The notes under the pieces: generated by a model
The model's input: the letters and a program-made list of their open reading frames with translations, nothing else
Told to the model about the DNA's origin: nothing
Database searches by the model: none
Program-made: the position numbers and the translations under genes
NCBI RefSeq assembly: GCF_002788215.1
Contig: NZ_CP024845.1
Span: forward strand, 1,984,001-2,048,000
Length of the DNA: 64,000 nucleotides
Direction: 5' to 3'
From: Halohasta litchfieldiae
Lineage (GTDB): Archaea; Halobacteriota; Halobacteria; Halobacteriales; Haloferacaceae
Shown here: one piece after another, positions 25,409 to 34,858 of the stretch
Layout of the letters: every line of letters begins with the position of its first letter
Numbering within the stretch: the first letter of the stretch is position 1

Positions 25409-25663
25409 ATGAAGCATACCGTCGATAAAACTAGAGAATACCGTGTTTTAAACGGGATGAACGGGAAAAACGCAATTAGCATGTTAGCCCCGTCGGCCAA
25501 CCGTGTCTTCCAGGTCGTCGAGTACGAAGACAGCAGTCTCCGCGACGAGCTGGCGAGCCTCGATCCCGGCAAGTTGGTGCAACTCGATCTGACACGCATT
25601 CGGAGCCGAGCGAACGTCTGGAAAGCCAGTTGGCCCGACAGCGGCCAGTCACTGTCCGACTAA
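25409..25663 (+). CDS. Small haloarchaeal protein of unknown function
   Basis: 84 residues, moderately basic for a halophile. It opens MKHTVDKTREYRVLNGMNGK and has a middle strand VFQVVEYEDSSLRDELASLDPGKLVQLDL, like a small beta-rich domain. No metal or catalytic motif is seen. I recall similar short proteins in many haloarchaea, unnamed. A promoter and an 18-base palindrome upstream support expression and control. The 25664-25842 gap after it holds nothing I can identify. Confidence 0.6.
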   Translation: MKHTVDKTREYRVLNGMNGKNAISMLAPSANRVFQVVEYEDSSLRDELASLDPGKLVQLDLTRIRSRANVWKASWPDSGQSLSD

Positions 25664-25842
25664 TCATATGGGATCCGGTCGTCTCTCAAAACCTACTACA
25701 GACGTTCTGTCTTGCAGTTTGTTTCTGCGGACTATCGGGAAGGCCAGTTCCCCACGACGTACCCAGTCTTCGCAGTAGTCAGACAACTGATATAGAATAG
25801 ATCGCTTCTGTACACGCGCTACCGAGGCTCTGATCGAACCGC

Positions 25843-27663
25843 TTACGGCGCGTAGTAGTACTCGCCCTGCCGCTTTTGAGTCGAGTCCTTCTGGCTGCCG
25901 GGTTTGTTGATCCGCGGTCGACCTGTTCGCTCGTCGCGCCGGAAGGTGATATCCAAGTCGGCGAGGAAATCGTTCATCCCCGCGCGCATCTCCTGTGGCA
26001 GCTTGGCGTGACCATGTTGGGCGGGTTCGCCGTCGAAGACCATCAAGCGATCCGCGAGCAGATCGATCATGTAGATGTCGTGGTCGATCACGAGCACGGT
26101 CGCGTCGTGGTTTTCGGCGTAGCGTCGGATCGCGGTCGTCGCCTGCACTCGCTGTTCGACGTCGAGGTGTGCCGAGGGCTCGTCGAGCACGTAGAGATCC
26201 GACTCGTCGGAGAGACAGGCCGCAATCGCCACGCGCTGGCGTTCGCCACCCGAGAGATCGGTTAGCTGTTGTTCCATGATCCGCTCCAACTGGAGCGGCT
26301 GGGCGACTTCGGTGTTCCAGTAGGAGGTCCCGAACTTGTCGGTGATCGACGAGAGGAAGCTGTCGACGCGCATTGGCTGGTCGATCTCGACGTACTGCGG
26401 TTTGTACGAAATATCGAGTTCGAAATCGAGACTTCCCTCGTCGGGTTCGACCGAGCCAGCAAACATCTTTGCGAGCGTCGACTTCCCGATTCCGTTCGGG
26501 CCGACGATCCCGAGGACTTCGCCCTCGTAGATCGTCCCACTGTCGACGTCGAGCGAGAACTCGCCCTCACCATAGGATTTCTTCAGGTCGGGGTACTCGA
26601 CAAGGGGCATTCCCTTCGTCGTCGCCCGTGGGGCGTGTTCCTCGAAGGTGATCTTTTCTGGCCTGATCCGCATATTCTCGTTGGTAAGGTAGCCTTCGAG
26701 ATACTCGTTGATCCCCTTTCGGACCGACTTGGGCGGCGTGATCACACCGAACGCGCCGGGCTCACCGTAGCCGACGTGGATCGAGTCCGCAAGGAGGTCC
26801 AAGATCGCAAGGTCGTGTTCGACCACGAGCATCGAGCGGTCGGCCTCCTCGTCCTCGGCCAACTCTCGAATGAGCCGTGCCGCGACCATTCGCTGGCCAA
26901 CGTCGAGGTAGGGTGTGATCTCGTCGAGGAAGTAGAAATCCGCATCCCGTGCGAGGGTTGCCGCAATCGCCACGCGCTGGAGTTCGCCACCCGAAATCGA
27001 GTCGATGGGCTGGTCCATCACGGGACGGATGCTGAGCCGGTCGACCAGATAGTCCAACTCGCCTCGCTCGTCGGTTGCTTCGAGCAGTTCCCGAGTCTTG
27101 CCGTCGAACTGTTTGGGAATTTGGTCGACGTACTGCGGCTTACGGGCGATTTCGATCTCGCCGTCGATCAGCCGATTGATGAACTGCTGGAGTTCCGAGC
27201 CACGGTAGCGGTCCAATACCGCATCCCAACTCGGCTCGTCGTCGTAGTCGCCGAGGTTTGGGATCATTTCACCCGCGAGTCCGTTGACTGCGGTCGACTT
27301 CCCGATCCCGTTCGGTCCCAGAATACCGGTTACCTTGCCGGGTTCGGGAACCGGCAGCCCATAGAGGGCGAATGCGTTTTCATTGTAGCGGTGGGTCGGC
27401 TCCTCGGTGAGTTCCTGCGGGAGGTTGATGATCTCGATGGCGTCGAAGGGACACTTCTCGACACAGATCCCACAGGTTTCGCCCAGACAGATCTCTTCGG
27501 AGATGCGGATCTGGTCGGGGTCGCCGACTTCAGTGTCCTCGCCGCGGACGGTGATGCACTCTTTGCCCGTTCGGTTCGGTGGACAGAAGTTGGCACACTC
27601 GTAGTTACAGCGGTCCGGCTGACAGCGGTCGAGGTCGACGACCGCGATGCTGTCATCGGCCAT
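25843..27663 (-). CDS. rli1: Ribosome recycling ATPase ABCE1/Rli1
   Basis: 606 residues. The N-terminal domain binds two 4Fe-4S clusters (Cys14, 19, 23, 27 and Cys59, 64, 67, 71; the latter in CLGETCGICVEKCPF). Two ABC domains follow: Walker A GPNGIGKST near 114 and again near 387, signatures SGGELQR and SGGERQR, and Walker B FLDEITPYLD and VLDEPSAHLD. It splits ribosomes after termination. Its ATG overlaps the stop of the EMC6-like gene (TAATG). Confidence 0.97.
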   Translation of the reverse strand: MADDSIAVVDLDRCQPDRCNYECANFCPPNRTGKECITVRGEDTEVGDPDQIRISEEICLGETCGICVEKCPFDAIEIINLPQELTEEPTHRYNENAFALYGLPVPEPGKVTGILGPNGIGKSTAVNGLAGEMIPNLGDYDDEPSWDAVLDRYRGSELQQFINRLIDGEIEIARKPQYVDQIPKQFDGKTRELLEATDERGELDYLVDRLSIRPVMDQPIDSISGGELQRVAIAATLARDADFYFLDEITPYLDVGQRMVAARLIRELAEDEEADRSMLVVEHDLAILDLLADSIHVGYGEPGAFGVITPPKSVRKGINEYLEGYLTNENMRIRPEKITFEEHAPRATTKGMPLVEYPDLKKSYGEGEFSLDVDSGTIYEGEVLGIVGPNGIGKSTLAKMFAGSVEPDEGSLDFELDISYKPQYVEIDQPMRVDSFLSSITDKFGTSYWNTEVAQPLQLERIMEQQLTDLSGGERQRVAIAACLSDESDLYVLDEPSAHLDVEQRVQATTAIRRYAENHDATVLVIDHDIYMIDLLADRLMVFDGEPAQHGHAKLPQEMRAGMNDFLADLDITFRRDERTGRPRINKPGSQKDSTQKRQGEYYYAP

Positions 27664-27977
27664 TAGAACGTCACCGCCTCACTCAGCAGGACGGCGTACG
27701 TGATGAACCAGAGACAGAACGTGATAAAGGAGACAAACAGGTTGTCCTTGATGCCGAACTCGCTGATGTCGACGCCGATCAGTTTGAGGATCGGGAACTG
27801 AACGAAGATCGCGATGCCCATGATGAGGACCGCTTGAATGTTGCCCGCCGCCTCGGGTGTCGTGCCGACGACGACCGCCGAGGCCACTGCTGCGAGAATC
27901 CCCGCAAGACAGGCAATCGTCGTGACGGTCACTCCGCGCATGTGGTCGGAGAAACCGGATGCCGATTCTGTAGCCAT
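27663..27977 (-). CDS. EMC6-like membrane protein
   Basis: 104 residues with three hydrophobic segments (about 19-37, 46-66 and 80-100). The segment NLFVSFITFCLWFITYAVL resembles the EMC6 family of the eukaryotic membrane protein complex; the name is from memory of haloarchaeal annotation. It could help insert membrane proteins. It is translated just ahead of rli1 with a one-base stop/start overlap, linking it to ribosome recycling. Confidence 0.65.
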   Translation of the reverse strand: MATESASGFSDHMRGVTVTTIACLAGILAAVASAVVVGTTPEAAGNIQAVLIMGIAIFVQFPILKLIGVDISEFGIKDNLFVSFITFCLWFITYAVLLSEAVTF

Positions 27978-28096
27978 ACGCGCAGTTCGGCATCAGTAAT
28001 GAAAAGGAGTTCGCTTGCCACCGCTCGGTTTCGACCCTCCCGGCAGGGTTTGTCCGTCATCAAACTTTATGCCAGTGTGCTGTTTCAGTAGGGGTA

Positions 28097-28372
28097 ATGG
28101 CAGGAACAGACCAAGAGAGCCTCGACGATCTGCCACCGAGCGCCAAACTGGTTTTCAAGGTACTCGAATACAACGGGACGCTCACACAGAAGGGGATCGT
28201 CGAGGAGTCGATGCTCTCGGCTCGGACGGTGCGCTATGCACTCGAACGCCTCGAAACAATCGGCGTGGTCGACGAGGATGTCTACTTTGCGGACGCACGA
28301 CAGAACATCTACGAACTCACTCCGGAAGCCGACAACGCACTCGAAAACAGCGAGCTCCCCAACGCCGACTGA
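28097..28372 (+). CDS. Winged-helix transcriptional regulator (MarR/ArsR-like)
   Basis: 91 residues, a single winged helix. The core reads LPPSAKLVFKVLEYNGTLTQ, then ARTVRYALERLETIGVVDED (recognition helix), then a wing ending in NIYELT. It has a close paralog at 48980-49249 sharing LPPSAKLV, RTVRYAL, GVVDE and DAR. No ligand domain is present, so it acts by DNA binding alone or through a partner. Targets unknown. Confidence 0.82.
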   Translation: MAGTDQESLDDLPPSAKLVFKVLEYNGTLTQKGIVEESMLSARTVRYALERLETIGVVDEDVYFADARQNIYELTPEADNALENSELPNAD

Positions 28373-28373
28373 C

Positions 28374-28661
28374 TCAGTTTTCTGTGGCGAGCTGGGCTGC
28401 TCGAACACCCGTCAACACGAGTGTCACGAGTAGTGTGGTCGACACCGCAAAGACGACCGCCAACATGAAAAACCAGCCTTCGGGACCGAGCACTGGATAC
28501 TCGCGGGTCGTGACTACTGGCCCGAACAGTTCGAACACCCGAACCGCGTAGGCGACTGCTGCGACACCGACGCCAACAGCAACCCCGACGGTCACGTTTC
28601 GTTTCACTGCGAGGGCTTCCACCAACGTCTCCGGCTGGTCTGCTGGGGATTCGTCGCTCAC
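28374..28661 (-). CDS. Two-span haloarchaeal membrane protein
   Basis: 95 residues from the GTG at 28661. Two hydrophobic segments are seen (VTVGVAVGVGVAAVAYAV and WFFMLAVVFAVSTTLLVTLVL), joined by a short Gly/Pro loop. The GTG start is preferred because an ATATAGTTA box lies about 28 bases upstream; the longer frame would start at 28694. It is convergent with the winged-helix gene, separated by one base. Function unknown. Confidence 0.6.
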   Translation of the reverse strand: MSDESPADQPETLVEALAVKRNVTVGVAVGVGVAAVAYAVRVFELFGPVVTTREYPVLGPEGWFFMLAVVFAVSTTLLVTLVLTGVRAAQLATEN

Positions 28662-28723
28662 ACCTGCCCGTAGCCGCTGAATAACTATATTCACACCGAC
28701 TTCGACTGCCGTCAGGGTCGACT

Positions 28724-30133
28724 TTATTGGTAAGCCTCGAACTCCTCCCCGAAGACGAGGAAGTAGCCAGTGCCTACCAGTCCGATAGCGGTCGCAAGTC
28801 CAAACGCCAGCAGTGGGCTCTCCGGGAGCAGCTGTCCACTGCCGAATGGGTTCGCGAGTCCACCGTAGATCGCCCCGCCGATGGCCCCGCTGGGAATCAC
28901 GATCACGTTTCGGAGCAGGTAGTAGGAACCAGTGATCCGGCCGCCAGCACCGGCCTCCGCCGGACCGACGATGAGTGCCTTGTGAGCCGGAAGGCCCGCA
29001 AATCGGAGGCCGGAGATCGCAAACAGCACCACCAGAACGCTCGCGCTGGCTGGGGCACTAATAAGCAGGATCGGAAAGATCGCATACACCGCGAAGCCAG
29101 TCGCGACAACCGGTTTCAGTCCGACTCGCTCGGCCATCGCCGCCGCGGGGGCCATCACCAGCAGCGCAACCGCCATCTCGATGCCGAGCAGGACGCCGAA
29201 AAACGCCTCCGGCGAGAGGTCGATGCCCCCGACGACCGGCAGCGAGGTCGTGACCCCCACACTGAGAAAATCGGTGACGACGATGATGAAAAAGACGTAC
29301 ACCATCCCGTTGGCGAACCGCACCAATGTATCACCGATCAGCAAGGGACGGAGCGTCGACGGCATGGTTCGCAGGTCATCGCGGATCTGGTCGACGCCAG
29401 CAAAGGAGCCACCGAACGTGTCATCGCTGGCGTTGTAGAGGAAATGCTGGACAACCGTTGCGACCGCACCGAAGACAACTGCGACCGCCAGCACGTAGCG
29501 AAAACTCAGTTCGAACGAGGGGTGGAGCGTGAGCAGGCCAGCCGCCACCACGGGACCGAGCAGAAACGCGCTCCGGCGGAAGGTTTCGGTGCTGGCGAAC
29601 CCTCGGGCCAGCCGGTCGGGGTCGACGCTCTGTTTGACGATGGCGTAGGTCGCTCCCAGCCCGAATGATTTCCACGCCTGGGCGAGGACCAAGCCGACAA
29701 ACACCCAGATCCACGGCTGGATCGTGAGTCCCCAAATGGTGACTGTGCCGAACGAAGGAGCGATGAACCAGAGGCCAAAGCCGAGCGTCGAGGCGAGACC
29801 GAACACCGTGAGCGCATAGCGGGAGCCGATGCGGTCCGAGACGACGCCGCCGGGATAAGGGTAGACGGCGCTAATCAGGTTACCGAAGGTGCCAAACAGA
29901 CCGATGATGAACGCGCTCGCGCCGAGGACCTCCAGATAGCGCGGGAGGAATCGCGTGGTCATCTGGAAGCCGAGGCTGAAGGCGAACATCGCCACCGAAA
30001 GCACCAGGACGTCGCCCCTGAGTGAGAGAAACTGTCGATACCCCGCCAGTGGACTGGCCTCACGGTCGCTCATTGTCGGAATTTCTGTCGCTTCTCCCAA
30101 AACAACTCCGGAGTCATTGGTCGGTTCGTCCAT
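28724..30133 (-). CDS. Major facilitator superfamily transporter
   Basis: 469 residues with about 12 hydrophobic helices after an approximately 35-residue cytoplasmic N-terminus. The MFS cytoplasmic loop 2-3 signature appears as GGVVSDRIGSRYAL (G-x3-D-R-x-G-R-type). A related loop at mid-protein contains MAERVGLKPVV. The substrate is unknown; there is no adjacent catabolic operon. A second Met at residue 21 is an alternative start, but a CTTTAGAAG box supports 30133. Confidence 0.87.
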   Translation of the reverse strand: MDEPTNDSGVVLGEATEIPTMSDREASPLAGYRQFLSLRGDVLVLSVAMFAFSLGFQMTTRFLPRYLEVLGASAFIIGLFGTFGNLISAVYPYPGGVVSDRIGSRYALTVFGLASTLGFGLWFIAPSFGTVTIWGLTIQPWIWVFVGLVLAQAWKSFGLGATYAIVKQSVDPDRLARGFASTETFRRSAFLLGPVVAAGLLTLHPSFELSFRYVLAVAVVFGAVATVVQHFLYNASDDTFGGSFAGVDQIRDDLRTMPSTLRPLLIGDTLVRFANGMVYVFFIIVVTDFLSVGVTTSLPVVGGIDLSPEAFFGVLLGIEMAVALLVMAPAAAMAERVGLKPVVATGFAVYAIFPILLISAPASASVLVVLFAISGLRFAGLPAHKALIVGPAEAGAGGRITGSYYLLRNVIVIPSGAIGGAIYGGLANPFGSGQLLPESPLLAFGLATAIGLVGTGYFLVFGEEFEAYQ

Positions 30134-30185
30134 CTGTTCGCCCGGACCGAACTTCTAAAGTCCGATGGGGTCGTCAGTGTGGCCA

Positions 30186-31145
30186 ATGACGATCTCGCTC
30201 GGCACTGCGAGCGCGGCTCCCGGCGAGTTCGACGTGGGTCGACTCGACGTCGGCGAAACCCGCGACGGAAGCAGCGTCGGACTCCCGGTGGCAGTGATCA
30301 ATGGTGCCGAAGACGGTAATCGACTGTATCTTCAGGCAGTCAGCGACGGTGACGAACTCAACGGACTGGGGGTGATCCGCCGGGTGGTCCCCCAGATCGA
30401 TCCGGCGACGCTCTCGGGGTCGATCCTCGTCGTTGGCATTGTCAACTACTTCGGCTTTCAGGTGGCCGAACACCGCAACCCGATCGACGACCGCAAACTG
30501 AACCGGACGTTCCCCGGCGACCCCAACGGCAGTTCCAGCGAACGTATTTCGGCGGCCGTCTTCGATGCCGCCAAAACGGCCGATTTTATTCTGGATCTCC
30601 ATCAGGGCTCGACCAGTCGGATGATCGACGAGGCTCGGGTTCGGTGTGGTCGACGCCATTCGCTGCACAGCGAGTGTCTCCGTCTGGCCAAGGTCTTCGG
30701 CTGCGGACACGTCCTCGACCAGAAAGGTCCCGAGGGACAACTCGCTCGGATCGGCCCCGATGAGGGAGTGCCGACAATCGATCCCGAACTCGGTGGCTCG
30801 GTCGGTTTCAGCGAGGAGAGCATCCAGCGTGGTGTCGAGGGCGTGTTCAACGTTCTGCGCTACTACGACTTTCTGGATGGTGAGGTGGCCATCAGTCGAC
30901 AGACACGGGCCAAACGCTTCGACCAGTATGGCGCACCCGCCGGAGGGATTGTCGACTACCGGGCCGAACTCGGCTCGCGGGTCACCTCGGGCGATACCCT
31001 CTTCGAAGTAACCGATCCCTTCGGCCAGATAAAAGCCAGCGTCACCGCCGACAACAACGGGATCTTCTGGCGCTCGCGCCGCCTCCCGCAGGTCGCAGCC
31101 GGCGAGTACGTCTGCTCGGTCGGCACCAACGTCGACAGCTACTGA
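30186..31145 (+). CDS. AstE/AspA-family (M14-like) zinc hydrolase
   Basis: 319 residues. Motifs of succinylglutamate desuccinylase/aspartoacylase proteins are clear: GDELNG, EHRNPIDDRKLNRTFPG and ILDLHQGS, with a C-terminal beta domain. In the first zinc motif the usual His (H-G-D/N-E) is Asp: the sequence reads AVSDGDELNG. Asp can bind zinc, so the protein may still be active, or it may be altered. Substrate unknown; the ATG at 30186 is preferred. Confidence 0.82.
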   Translation: MTISLGTASAAPGEFDVGRLDVGETRDGSSVGLPVAVINGAEDGNRLYLQAVSDGDELNGLGVIRRVVPQIDPATLSGSILVVGIVNYFGFQVAEHRNPIDDRKLNRTFPGDPNGSSSERISAAVFDAAKTADFILDLHQGSTSRMIDEARVRCGRRHSLHSECLRLAKVFGCGHVLDQKGPEGQLARIGPDEGVPTIDPELGGSVGFSEESIQRGVEGVFNVLRYYDFLDGEVAISRQTRAKRFDQYGAPAGGIVDYRAELGSRVTSGDTLFEVTDPFGQIKASVTADNNGIFWRSRRLPQVAAGEYVCSVGTNVDSY

Positions 31146-31157
31146 CGCTCCGTCCTG

Positions 31158-32468
31158 CTATCGTTCCGGATGAGTCGGCCCGTCGAACTCACCGCGAACC
31201 AGCGGTGTGGCGATATGTCGACGCGCCGCTGGCGGCACCTCGTACCAGCCCAGATCGAGATCACGGTCGACCTCGCGGGCTACTTTGCCCGGAGCCGAGG
31301 TACCACAGTCCCGACACCGGTAGCCCTGATTGCGGCCCGCTGATTTCATGCGCCGCCCGCAGTCGGGACACTCCGGGGTGACCTGCTCGGTGCGATTGAG
31401 CGTTCGAACAGCGATCTTTTCGAGTTTGATCGTCCCGTCGCTGTACTCTCCACAGACGGTCAGTCGGTCGCCGACACGCAGGTTTCTGACGTAATCGCGG
31501 AATCGCTTTGTCGGCTCGAAGGCCACGCAGTCGACTGTTGCTGGCTCCGCTTGATCAGTATCGGCCAGCCGAAAGAACACATGACCGCCCTGTCGGGTCT
31601 CCGGCTCGCTGTCGACCACACCGTCGACCCGATAGCCTGCGCCCTCGCGGAGCGAGCTAATCGCTCCGTCGGCGAGATGGCTGTCGGTGCCTTGGTTCGT
31701 GAGAAACGTCGCTGTTCTGTCGACGCGTTCGGTACCGTCTGCGGCCGCGATGTCGGCGGCAACCTCCCGGACGGCCGCCGGCTCGTCGCCCCGAATCCCA
31801 TACAGAATCGGTCCCGGCGCGTTCGGAACACAGACTGTCTCCCCCGTGCCGCGGTCGACAGTGTCCCAGACGGTCGGATACCCCGACTCGGCGGCCGCAA
31901 AGACTGCCTCGGTGTCGACTTCACGGGGTGTCCCACACCGGTCGAACTCACGGTACGAAATCGTCTCGTAGGTCCACTCGTCGAACGCCTGCCACGCACC
32001 GACCGCCGCCAGCGCGCCGATTCGGCCGCGTCCCTGCACGTCACAGCCAACGCCCGCCCAGCCGCGATGGTGGTAGCCTGCATCGTCGCTCACAGCAATC
32101 GCGTCATCGAGCGAGATTCGGTGACGAATCGCTCGCCGGGCGTGGTTGCTGACTGAATCGGGAACTGCCTCGGGACTGCCGGTGGCAACGACGACGCCGG
32201 GGCTGGTCCGGCTGTCGACGTCGATAGCCAGTGATTCGAGTTGGTCGCAGGCCAACTCGAAGGCTGTCTCGGCATCGAGATCAGTATGGAGAGCGAGTGC
32301 CGCGTTCCCGCGTGTTTTGTGTTTTACGGCGGGATTCAGGCGAACGAGGAGTCGACGCTGAACAGTCCCGCCGGTGGCCTCGATTGCCTCCGCAAGTCGC
32401 GTGGCGAGGTAGGTCGTGCACATCCCCTCGCTCCGGGAGTCGGTGTCGTCGAGACCGATCACTGTCAT
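31158..32468 (-). CDS. tiaS: tRNA(Ile2) 2-agmatinylcytidine synthetase
   Basis: 436 residues. It begins MTVIGLDDTDSRSEGMCTTY, the TiaS N-terminal signature. Later elements are DAGYHHRGWAGVGCDVQGRG, an OB-fold region around 330, and a C-terminal zinc ribbon CPDC...CRDC. The enzyme attaches agmatine to C34 of tRNA-Ile(CAU) so that it reads AUA, which is essential in archaea. The ATG at 32468 fits the invariant opening motif. Confidence 0.95.
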   Translation of the reverse strand: MTVIGLDDTDSRSEGMCTTYLATRLAEAIEATGGTVQRRLLVRLNPAVKHKTRGNAALALHTDLDAETAFELACDQLESLAIDVDSRTSPGVVVATGSPEAVPDSVSNHARRAIRHRISLDDAIAVSDDAGYHHRGWAGVGCDVQGRGRIGALAAVGAWQAFDEWTYETISYREFDRCGTPREVDTEAVFAAAESGYPTVWDTVDRGTGETVCVPNAPGPILYGIRGDEPAAVREVAADIAAADGTERVDRTATFLTNQGTDSHLADGAISSLREGAGYRVDGVVDSEPETRQGGHVFFRLADTDQAEPATVDCVAFEPTKRFRDYVRNLRVGDRLTVCGEYSDGTIKLEKIAVRTLNRTEQVTPECPDCGRRMKSAGRNQGYRCRDCGTSAPGKVAREVDRDLDLGWYEVPPAARRHIATPLVRGEFDGPTHPER

Positions 32469-32625
32469 CGCCTCCTGTAGGTGGTTCCCCTGAAAACCAG
32501 TTTCGGGTCGGAATGAATATTTAAGTGTGTGGCTCACCGACAGGACAGAATCACGGGACGCAGCCCCGGTCGACTACATGGGGCCGACGTAACACATATA
32601 TGTCTGAACTCACCTATATCCCGGT

Positions 32626-33582
32626 ATGTCACGGACAGCACTGGTCGGCAACATCACCGCGATGCTGGAGGATGCGGGGTTCCTCGTCAGCGAGCGGTGT
32701 TCGGTCCGACCCAAGAGTTTCGACCTTGCGGCCCGCCGCGGCGAGGACCTCGTACTCTTGAAAATCCTCGGCAATATAGACGCCCTGACGGGTGAAACGG
32801 GTGCCGAGATGCGGCGGCTGGGCGACTATCTCTCGGCCACTCCAATCGTCATCGGCCTGCGGACCCGCAACGAAGACCTCGAACCTGGCGTCGTTTACTT
32901 CCGCCACGGCGTCCCCGTCTTCAACCCCGACACCGCCTACGACCTGTTCATTGAGGAGGTCCCGCCGCTAATCTACGCCGCGCCGGGCGGCCTCTATGTC
33001 AGCATTGACGGCGACCTGCTGGCCGACGAGCGCGAAGAGCGAGGATGGAGTCTGGGTCGACTGGCGACCGAACTCGGTGTCTCCCGCCGGACGGTTTCAA
33101 AATATGAAGACGGGATGAACGCCTCCATCGAGGTGGCCATTCAGCTCGAAGAGCTGTTCAACGAGCCATTTTCCAACCCCGTCTCGGTGTTCGAGGGGGC
33201 CGAAGACGTGCGGGATGCCGACCCGATTCCGGAGGGGCCGGCGGTCGACCCCGACGACGAGCAGGTTTTGTCGACGCTCACCAACGCCGGCTTCGACGTC
33301 CACCCGACCAACCGCTCGCCGTTTAAGGCGATCAGCGAGGACAGCGGTGGCCGCGAACGAGCCGTGCTGACCGGTCATTCGCCGTTCACCCCGAGTGCCG
33401 AAAAACGCGCGCGGCTGATGAGTTCGATTGGCCGTGTCACTGAGACACGGTCGATCTACTTCACTACTGATACAGTCAAACGAGAGTCGGTCGACGGCAC
33501 TGCTATCGTCTCCTGTGAAGAGTTGGCGTCGATTGATGATCCGGATCGTATCCGCGAGCGGGCCGCCGAGCCGGAAGCCTAG
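32626..33582 (+). CDS. Archaeal XRE-type HTH regulator
   Basis: 318 residues. The N-terminal ~110 residues resemble an archaeal nuclease-like fold lacking obvious catalysis ([39 protein letters not shown]). A Cro/C1 HTH follows around 130-185: [33 protein letters not shown]. The C-terminus repeats a domain like the first one. I recall this as a conserved archaeal HTH family of unknown targets. An ACATATATG box lies about 30 bases upstream. Confidence 0.82.
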   Translation: MSRTALVGNITAMLEDAGFLVSERCSVRPKSFDLAARRGEDLVLLKILGNIDALTGETGAEMRRLGDYLSATPIVIGLRTRNEDLEPGVVYFRHGVPVFNPDTAYDLFIEEVPPLIYAAPGGLYVSIDGDLLADEREERGWSLGRLATELGVSRRTVSKYEDGMNASIEVAIQLEELFNEPFSNPVSVFEGAEDVRDADPIPEGPAVDPDDEQVLSTLTNAGFDVHPTNRSPFKAISEDSGGRERAVLTGHSPFTPSAEKRARLMSSIGRVTETRSIYFTTDTVKRESVDGTAIVSCEELASIDDPDRIRERAAEPEA

Positions 33583-33828
33583 TTAAGCGTAGTGTTGTTC
33601 GAGATGCGCGACGATGTCGTCGCTTTCGGGCATCCCGTCGACGCCGTTGTCTTCGTCGATGAGGACTGGAACGCCAGCTTGGCCGCTTACTTCTTGGACT
33701 TCGGTGCGCTCGCTTCGCGAACTCGGGACGTTGCGTGACTCGTAGTCGAGGCCGAGTTCATCGAGTTTGCTTGTGACTTTCGCACAGAACGGACAGCCGG
33801 GCAGTTCGTAGAGGATGAGATTTGACAT
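33583..33828 (-). CDS. Glutaredoxin-like protein, short paralog
   Basis: 81 residues. The motif is CPFC (residues 11-14 in ILYELPGCPFCAKV), followed by GVPVLIDEDNGVDGMPESDDIV. It matches the 103-residue protein at 2568-2879 along its length but lacks the C-terminal tail. The two probably arose by duplication and may differ in partner. The stop abuts the stop of the regulator gene with no gap. Confidence 0.85.
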   Translation of the reverse strand: MSNLILYELPGCPFCAKVTSKLDELGLDYESRNVPSSRSERTEVQEVSGQAGVPVLIDEDNGVDGMPESDDIVAHLEQHYA

Positions 33829-33912
33829 CACCTATTGTAGGGTCGCTGTATAAAAGAAACCCGTGATCCTGTGCCTTCGGGTCGCACAACCGCCCTCGTG
33901 GCATCTCTCCGC

Positions 33913-34626
33913 TCAGTCGAACGTCGACAGCGCCCCAACCGGGGCATCGGTCAGCTCTCGTGCTCGCGACATCCCTTGATCGCCGACCGCGATGAGCGCG
34001 AAGACGCCCGCGACGGGAGCCTCAGCCTGCCGGGCGATATCCAAGAGGAGTTCTTGGGTCTCGCCGGATCGAATGAGGTCGTCGACAATCAGCACCGACT
34101 CGCCTGCCGACAGCGCGCAGGCCGGCAGATAGTAGGTCAACTCGATGCCGGAGGCGAGCCGCTGTCGGGATTCGATGAACTCCTCGACGGCGGTCTCCTT
34201 GGATTTCTTGGCGTAGGCCAGTTTGGCATCGAAGTAGGAGGCCATCGCCGCGCCGATGGTAATACCGTCAGTGGCCGCCGTCAGCACCACGTCGGGTCGC
34301 TGGAAGCCGAAGCTGTTGGCGGCGACTGGGGCGACCAAGTCGAGGAACGACTGGTCGAAGACGACCGAGGAGTTGTCGACGTACCCCTCGTCGTCGAAAC
34401 TCACTCTGGCTTTGAGTTCGTCGGCCAGTGCCTTCCGACCAATCCCGTCGACGACCTCCCGAGCGCGTTCCGTGCCGGGAAGTACGTGACCGTTGACATA
34501 CCGGTTGAGATCGCCCGCCGGAAGCCCCGTAACCGCCGAGAGCTCCTCGTAGGTCCGGGTCTCTTTGAGCATCCGGAGGACCGCCACGGCCTGCAGTTGG
34601 AGGGCGGCCTTCTCTGATCTGTTCAT
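33913..34626 (-). CDS. gfcR: GfcR-type sugar catabolism regulator (PRTase-like)
   Basis: 237 residues. An N-terminal winged helix (ALQLQAVAVLRMLKETRTYEELSAVTGLPAGDLNRYV, read in parts) is fused to a type I phosphoribosyltransferase domain with the PRPP loop VLIVDDLIRSGET near 187. In haloarchaea the orthologue controls glucose and fructose degradation genes; by homology a sugar-pathway intermediate may be the effector. kdgK and gnd in this window are plausible targets. Direct repeats flank its TATA box. Confidence 0.85.
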   Translation of the reverse strand: MNRSEKAALQLQAVAVLRMLKETRTYEELSAVTGLPAGDLNRYVNGHVLPGTERAREVVDGIGRKALADELKARVSFDDEGYVDNSSVVFDQSFLDLVAPVAANSFGFQRPDVVLTAATDGITIGAAMASYFDAKLAYAKKSKETAVEEFIESRQRLASGIELTYYLPACALSAGESVLIVDDLIRSGETQELLLDIARQAEAPVAGVFALIAVGDQGMSRARELTDAPVGALSTFD

Positions 34627-34630
34627 ACCC

Positions 34631-34671
34631 CGATACTCACTGTTGTGCAAGTATGAATATGTCGATACTCA
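34631..34671 (-). promoter_or_regulatory. Direct repeats CGATACTCA flanking the gfcR TATA box
   Basis: CGATACTCA at 34631-34639 and 34663-34671, start to start 32 bases (three helical turns). Between them a CATATTCATA element (about 34644-34657 on the minus strand) is 18-31 bases from the start. The arrangement suits autoregulation. The AT-rich remainder of the 34627-34858 gap shows nothing else. Confidence 0.5.
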
Positions 34672-34858
34672 AACGAGCCAATATACGCATCTACGTGAAT
34701 AAACATCTCTTTTCCTGACAGCTAATATACACTTCTCTCTGTTAGATGGTCGACCGGCGTGTGTGTAGCTGTCTCCGATCAGGAGATCGCCGTTCAGACT
34801 CCGTAGCTGGTTCCTACTGCCAGTAGGTGGTCGCTACTGCTGGCGAACGCTCCGCCAG

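Noticed and set aside
26269-27666. 465-codon open frame antisense to rli1
   Set aside because: It mirrors the coding strand of a fully conserved ABC protein and its translation has no recognisable domain; high GC leaves the opposite frame open.
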